A stretch of DNA of 9,941 nucleotides, from NCBI GenBank assembly GCA_947600345.1, contig CANQGC010000089.1, positions 1-9,941 of the forward strand. The letters run 5' to 3'. This document shows, piece by piece, positions 6,726 through 9,941 of the stretch. The notes under the pieces are model-generated. The model had not been told where the DNA came from. It searched no databases and saw only the letters and a list, made by a program, of their open reading frames with translations. Position numbers and translations under genes: made by a program. Origin of the DNA: an uncultured Clostridia bacterium. GTDB taxonomy: Bacteria > Bacillota > Clostridia > Christensenellales > Aristaeellaceae. Position 1 is the first letter of the stretch. Every line of letters begins with the position of its first letter.

Positions 6726-7005
6726 CGCGGCAGCAAAAGGGAGAATCCAAGGAACCTCAGGTTCCTTGGCAGGAATTCTCAAGGGACAGAGTCCCTTGAG
6801 CAGGTCTGGGCGGAGCCCAGCGTAACCCCAGGCGGCCCGCGATGAAATATCCACGCCGCGCAAAGCGAACTACCGCCGCGACGTTCCATACCGCGGGCCG
6901 CCGCGGCGATTTTTTGGAATGGGAAGCCGAAGGGCTCCCCATTCCAAAAGAGTCCGCCACTAACTTTCTGCAACGCGGCGATCACCCTCCACCGTCCCAT
7001 CAAAC
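6726..7005 (+). repeat. Modular hairpin repeat, copy A
   Basis: Non-coding element of about 280 bases between iscU and the small transporter gene. In order it holds: a terminal CGCGGCAGCA (6726-6735); a 23-base palindrome (6747-6769); a hairpin with arms CTCAAGGGAC (6778-6787) and GTCCCTTGAG (6791-6800); a CTGGGC/GCCCAG hairpin (6806-6820); long-range arms GGCGGCCCGCG (6831-6841) and its complement (6892-6902) around a shared GCAAAGCGAAC (6860-6870); a 12+4 bp hairpin (6912-6949); and a shared CCGCCACTAACT (6954-6965). The same modules occur in the same order, inverted, at 7549-7841, and in part at 9867-9941. The right border is approximate. No transposase or clear target duplication is seen. 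Confidence 0.85.
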
Positions 7006-7107
7006 CGAAATCCGTCGAAATAAAAGAGGGAGTCCTTTGCCCTAACGGCACCGGGTGGGCACCTACCGGATCATCAGGCCAAATCAATATCCGGGAGGAA
7101 GATCGAA
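7006..7107 (+). promoter_or_regulatory. Leader of the small transporter gene, unassigned
   Basis: About 100 bases between repeat copy A and the transporter ATG. It contains an AGGG/CCCT stem at about 7027-7042, then an imperfect CCGG...CCGG hairpin near 7050-7070, and GGAGG at 7094-7098. No convincing -35/-10 pair is visible, so transcription may start inside the repeat. It does not match a riboswitch class that I can recognise. Confidence 0.35.
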
Positions 7108-7536
7108 ATGCTTTCCTATGTATGGCCAATCGCGCTCGTGGTTTTATCCAACGTAATCTATCAGATCTGCGCGAAGTCCGCGCCGGAGGGAATGGACCCG
7201 CTGGCGTCCCTGACGATCACCTATCTGGTCGGCGCTGTGGCGAGCGCTATACTGTACTTTGCGATCAATCGCGGCGGCGATCTATTCCATGAGTACAGCA
7301 AGACGAACGCGGCGCCATTTGTTCTCGGCGTGGTCATCGTGGGCCTGGAGGTGGGCTTCCTTTATGCCTACAAGGCCGGATGGCAGGTCAGTACCGCGTC
7401 CATCGTCCAAAGCTCCTTTCTCGCCGTCGCGCTCATCTTTGTGGGCGCGCTGCTCTACGGGGAAGCGCTGACCTGGAATAAGCTGATCGGCGTGGGGATA
7501 TGCCTCGTTGGGTTGGCGGTGATCAATTTCAAGTGA
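7108..7536 (+). CDS. Half-size EamA-like drug/metabolite transporter
   Basis: The 142-residue membrane protein has about five helices: roughly residues 4-21, 31-53, 69-88, 96-117 and 122-141. It looks like a single EamA repeat of the DMT superfamily, where common members have two repeats and ten helices. It would have to act as a dimer. The C-terminal pair (LYGEALTWNKLIGVGICLVGLAVINF) is the best family match. The first helix has no glutamate like EmrE Glu14, so it is probably not a classical SMR multidrug exporter. GGAGG ends 9 bases before the ATG. It is a lone gene, flanked by inverted copies of the hairpin repeat. Substrate unknown; other single-domain 5-TM families cannot be excluded. 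Confidence 0.75.
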   Translation: MLSYVWPIALVVLSNVIYQICAKSAPEGMDPLASLTITYLVGAVASAILYFAINRGGDLFHEYSKTNAAPFVLGVVIVGLEVGFLYAYKAGWQVSTASIVQSSFLAVALIFVGALLYGEALTWNKLIGVGICLVGLAVINFK

Positions 7537-7548
7537 GGTGCGGAGGGG

Positions 7549-7841
7549 CGTTGGATGGGGCGGTGGCGGGCAGGCGCTGCGGAGAAGAGAGTTAGTGGCG
7601 GCTGTCTGGTTCGGGGAGCTTTTGCTCCCCAAACCTACCCTGCGCCGCCGTCGGCCCGCGGTATGGAGGCGATGGGGCGCGGGTTCGCTTTGCCCTGGTT
7701 TTGGTTTGATACCGCGGGCCGACGCTGGGCTCCGCCCAGACCCGCTTCGGGCTCCGCCCGGACCTGCTTAAGGGACTCTGTCCCTTAAGAATTCCTGCCA
7801 AGGAACCTGAGGTTCCTTGGATTCTCCCTTTTGCTGCCGCG
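7549..7841 (-). repeat. Modular hairpin repeat, copy B (inverted)
   Basis: The same element as copy A on the other strand, between the transporter and hflX. Read on the minus strand from 7841 it has the terminal CGCGGCAGCA, the 23-base palindrome, and the AAGGGAC hairpin with CTT/AAG outer pairs where copy A has CTC/GAG. It then has two GGGC-GGA-GCCC hairpins where copy A has one. Next come 15-base long-range arms (7709-7723 and 7650-7664) around the shared GCAAAGCGAAC (7683-7693). A GGGGAGC hairpin with flanking GGTT/AACC arms follows (7608-7635), then the CCGCCACTAACT block (7590-7601). The inner border near 7549 is approximate. It fills nearly the whole 351-base gap, so any hflX promoter must lie in it or in the 33 bases after it. 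Confidence 0.85.
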
Positions 7842-7887
7842 TTTGGGTGCGGCCTTTCTTCCTCAATTCTTACTAGGAGGTTCCTCT

Positions 7888-9648
7888 ATGATCCACGGCA
7901 ACCTGGAAGGCATCCGCGAGAGCGTGCTCGCCGATCTCGAGCGCCTCTACGACGCCGAGTTCGAGCGCGACGTCTACCTCCCCGACCGCCTCCTCAACGT
8001 GCTCGTCCGCCACACCGAGGCCATCAACCGCGAGATGCTGGTCTACCTCGGCCGCGATGGCGCAGTACTCGAGATCGCCATCGGCTCCATCGGCTCCATC
8101 GCCCTGCCCGAGCTCCACCTGCGCCGCAACCCCGACCGCCTCTCCGGCTTCCGCTGCATCCACACCCATCCCGGCGGCGACGCCCGCCTCTCCAGTGTCG
8201 ACCTCCAGGCCCTCCGCCTGCTGCGCTTCGACTCCATGTGCGCGGTGGGCGTGGCCGACGGCCGCTGCACCGGCATCAGCGCGGCGTTCCTGGGCGAGAT
8301 GGAGTACGACAACTTCTCCATCCTCCTGCGCGGCCCCGTCAAGCCCGGGCGCATCCCCCAGATGAACTGGATGAACGAGATCGCCCTGGCCGAGCAGCGC
8401 GTCAAGGACGCCATCGCAAAGGGCGGCATCGTCGAGGAGAGCGAGAAGACCATGCTCATCTCCACCGACAGCGAGGAATCCTTGGAGGAGCTGGCGAGCC
8501 TGGCCGAGACCGCCGGGGCGATGGTCATCACGCGCGTGATCCAGAACCGCCAGAAGCCCGACCCCGCCACGTTCATCGGCAGCGGCAAGGCGGAGGAATT
8601 GTCGCTGGTCTGCCAGGCGATGGAGATCGACCTGGCCATCGTGGACGACGAACTCACCGGCGCGCAGCAGCGCAACCTGGAGGCGGCGCTGGGGGTGCGG
8701 GTGATCGACCGCACGGCGCTGATCCTGGACATCTTCGCCCAGCGCGCGCAGACCGCCGAGGGCAAGCTACAGGTGGAGCTGGCGCAGATGAAGTACCGGC
8801 TGCCGAGGCTGACGGGCCTGGGCACGTCGCTCTCCCGCCTGGGCGGTGGCATCGGCACGCGCGGCCCCGGCGAGACGCGACTGGAGGTGGACAGGAGGCG
8901 CATCCGCAAGCGGATCGATGACCTCACCGCACAGCTCAAGGAGCTCAAGCGCCAGCGCGACATGCGGCGCGCACGGCGGGACAAGCAGGGCCAGACCACG
9001 GTGGCGCTGGTGGGCTACACCAACGCGGGCAAGTCCACGCTGCTCAACGCGCTTTCCGGCCCGGACGTGCTGGTGGAGGACAAGCTCTTTGCCACGCTCG
9101 ACCCGGTGATGCGCAACGTGGAGCTTCCGGAGAACCGCAGCTGCCTGCTGGTGGACACGGTGGGCTTCATCCGCAAGCTCCCGCACCAGCTCATCGAGGC
9201 GTTCCACTCCACGCTGGAGGAGGCGCTGTTCGCCGATCTGCTGGTGGTGGTCTCGGACGTGTCGAACGCCCAGTACCGGGAGCAGCGGGACACGGTGTTC
9301 CGGGTGCTCAGCGAGCTGGGCGCGGGCGACCGGCCGGTGCTGGAGGCGATGAACAAGGTCGACCGGGCGAAGATTCCCGAGGACGAGATCGAGCCCGCCG
9401 ACGCGATATTGATCTCGGCCAAGACGGGCCGTGGGCTGGACCGGCTGAAGGAGGAAATATCGAAGCGCATCGCGGAGCTCCGGCACCCGGTGGAGCTGCT
9501 GATTCCGTATAGCAAGGGCAATGTGCTCTCGCTGATCCATGATAAGGGGCAGGTGCTGGGAGAGGAATACGAAGCCGAGGGCACGCGCGTCAACTGCCTG
9601 CTGGACGCCGCCAGCTACCAAAGAGCGCTTAGCCTGCTAAAAACCTGA
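7888..9648 (+). CDS. hflX: Ribosome-associated GTPase HflX with N-terminal JAMM-like domain
   Basis: The 586-residue protein is longer than E. coli HflX (about 426). Residues 1 to about 165 form an extra domain. There E49, H92, H94, S102 and D105 fit the JAMM/MPN+ pattern (E...HTH-x7-S-xx-D), the zinc site of RadC-like and deubiquitinase-like hydrolases. The canonical HflX part follows: QNRQKPDPATFIGSGK, GGGIGTRGPGE and a basic coiled-coil-like helix. The G domain has P-loop GYTNAGKST (376-384), DTVG (423-426), NKVD (489-492) and SAK (510-512). HflX binds the large ribosomal subunit and splits or rescues stalled ribosomes. The ATG at 7888 follows AGGAGG by 7 bases; an in-frame TTG at 7831 lies inside repeat copy B and is rejected. 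The GTPase assignment is firm; activity of the JAMM-like domain is unproven. Confidence 0.95.
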   Translation: MIHGNLEGIRESVLADLERLYDAEFERDVYLPDRLLNVLVRHTEAINREMLVYLGRDGAVLEIAIGSIGSIALPELHLRRNPDRLSGFRCIHTHPGGDARLSSVDLQALRLLRFDSMCAVGVADGRCTGISAAFLGEMEYDNFSILLRGPVKPGRIPQMNWMNEIALAEQRVKDAIAKGGIVEESEKTMLISTDSEESLEELASLAETAGAMVITRVIQNRQKPDPATFIGSGKAEELSLVCQAMEIDLAIVDDELTGAQQRNLEAALGVRVIDRTALILDIFAQRAQTAEGKLQVELAQMKYRLPRLTGLGTSLSRLGGGIGTRGPGETRLEVDRRRIRKRIDDLTAQLKELKRQRDMRRARRDKQGQTTVALVGYTNAGKSTLLNALSGPDVLVEDKLFATLDPVMRNVELPENRSCLLVDTVGFIRKLPHQLIEAFHSTLEEALFADLLVVVSDVSNAQYREQRDTVFRVLSELGAGDRPVLEAMNKVDRAKIPEDEIEPADAILISAKTGRGLDRLKEEISKRIAELRHPVELLIPYSKGNVLSLIHDKGQVLGEEYEAEGTRVNCLLDAASYQRALSLLKT

Positions 9649-9665
9649 GCGATGCCGGCGGGGCC

Positions 9666-9700
9666 GGCGGCCATCTGCTGCCGCGGGCGGCAGGGCCGCC
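9666..9700 (+). terminator. GC-rich hairpin downstream of hflX
   Basis: GGCGGCC (9666-9672) pairs with 9694-9700 and CTGCCG (9678-9683) with 9688-9693, leaving a 5-base bulge on the left. It lies 17 bases past the hflX stop. No T-run follows. It may end the hflX transcript or be a repeat fragment, since it contains the TGCTGCCGCG module. Confidence 0.4.
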
Positions 9701-9717
9701 AACCATTTGCTGCCGCG
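9671..9717 (-). repeat. Two solo terminal modules of the hairpin repeat
   Basis: CCATCTGCTGCCGCG (9671-9685) and CCATTTGCTGCCGCG (9703-9717) are direct repeats 32 bases apart with one difference. Their TGCTGCCGCG is the complement of the CGCGGCAGCA end of copies A, B and C. They look like end fragments of elements in the minus orientation. Confidence 0.5.
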
Positions 9718-9727
9718 CATGGGCGAC

Positions 9728-9764
9728 GGACTTTGGGGGCCATAAGGCCGAGCCCCCAAAGTCC
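9728..9764 (+). terminator. Hairpin, member of a loop-conserved family
   Basis: Perfect 13-base arms (GGACTTTGGGGGC at 9728-9740, complement at 9752-9764) enclose an 11-base loop. The arm start is the same as in the hairpin after iscU (6681), but the inner stem differs on both sides. No T-run follows. Confidence 0.5.
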
Positions 9765-9801
9765 TGCGGTGCGTTTCTGAAGGGAGCGAAGTACGAGGCA
9801 C

Positions 9802-9836
9802 GACCTCTGGCCCCATAGATCCGAGGGCCAGAGGTC
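9802..9836 (+). terminator. Second loop-conserved hairpin, with T-rich 3' flank
   Basis: Perfect 12-base arms (GACCTCTGGCCC at 9802-9813, complement at 9825-9836) enclose the 11-base loop CATAGATCCGA. TTCGTTTT follows, making this the most terminator-like of the three related hairpins. It stands 30 bases before repeat copy C; the iscU hairpin stands 10 bases before copy A. Confidence 0.5.
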
Positions 9837-9866
9837 TTCGTTTTGGGGAACGGGGCTCGGTCTAAA

Positions 9867-9941
9867 CGCGGCAGCAGAAGGGAGAATCCAAGGAACCTCA
9901 GGTTCCTTGGCAGGTCTGGGCAGCGCCCAGCGTAGCCCCAG
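9867..9941 (+). repeat. Modular hairpin repeat, copy C (cut by window edge)
   Basis: Begins with CGCGGCAGCA, then the same 23-base palindrome as copies A and B and a CTGGGC/GCCCAG hairpin with a changed loop. The AAGGGAC hairpin module is missing: the sequence goes straight from the first CAGG to the CAGG that follows that module in copy A. The element continues past the right edge. Confidence 0.85.

Noticed and set aside
6842..7045. Small open frame inside repeat copy A
   Set aside because: No ribosome site or family likeness, and the frame is not kept in copy B.
7006..7107. Guanidine riboswitch before the small transporter
   Set aside because: ACGG and CCGGGAG strings are present, but the CTGGTCCGAGAG-like core and the paired ACGR loops of guanidine classes I and II are not found.
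7108..7536. EmrE/Gdx-type SMR exporter
   Set aside because: No glutamate in the first helix, about five helices in place of four, and about 30 residues too long.
6726..7841. Insertion sequence with terminal inverted repeats
   Set aside because: No transposase or remnant between the repeats; the internal gene is a transporter, and no target duplication could be defined.
7831..7887. TTG at 7831 as the hflX start
   Set aside because: It lies inside the terminal module of repeat copy B and lacks a ribosome site; the ATG at 7888 has AGGAGG at the right distance.
9649..9941. CRISPR array after hflX
   Set aside because: The repeats are inverted hairpins of different sequence, not regularly spaced direct repeats, and no cas gene is present.

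Overview
The window looks like a GC-rich member of the Bacillota, most likely class Clostridia. This is inferred from four things. The iscR-iscS-iscU operon has no HscA/HscB/ferredoxin genes. The HflX is of the long kind I associate with clostridia. The ribosome binding sites are strong GGAGG types. The promoters that can be read are TTGACA/TATAAT-like. The genus cannot be named from this sequence.

Left part (1-3660, all minus strand): a citrate fermentation operon. A promoter near 3630-3658 reads into citD (acyl carrier protein), citE (citryl lyase) and citF (CoA transferase). These are joined by two 4-base ATGA overlaps. After a 372-base gap packed with hairpins comes the start of a CitMHS-type citrate-metal symporter that runs off the left edge. 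Together they import citrate and split it to acetate and oxaloacetate. The maturation genes citC, citX and citG are not in the window.

Middle (3700-6720): a minus-strand DUF308/HdeD-like membrane protein is divergent from a plus-strand Fe-S assembly operon iscR-iscS-iscU. A consensus promoter and an IscR-like palindrome just before iscR suggest autoregulation by Fe-S status.

Right part (6720-9941): a 142-residue half-size drug/metabolite transporter stands alone between two inverted copies of a non-coding, hairpin-built repeat of about 280-293 bases. It is followed by hflX, whose product carries an N-terminal domain with an intact JAMM metalloprotease motif ahead of the GTPase. A third, shortened copy of the repeat begins at 9867 and runs off the right edge. 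Paired base changes between the copies keep the stems intact, so the repeat looks like a structure-bearing family of dispersed elements. That repeat family and the JAMM-HflX fusion are the items most worth a second look.
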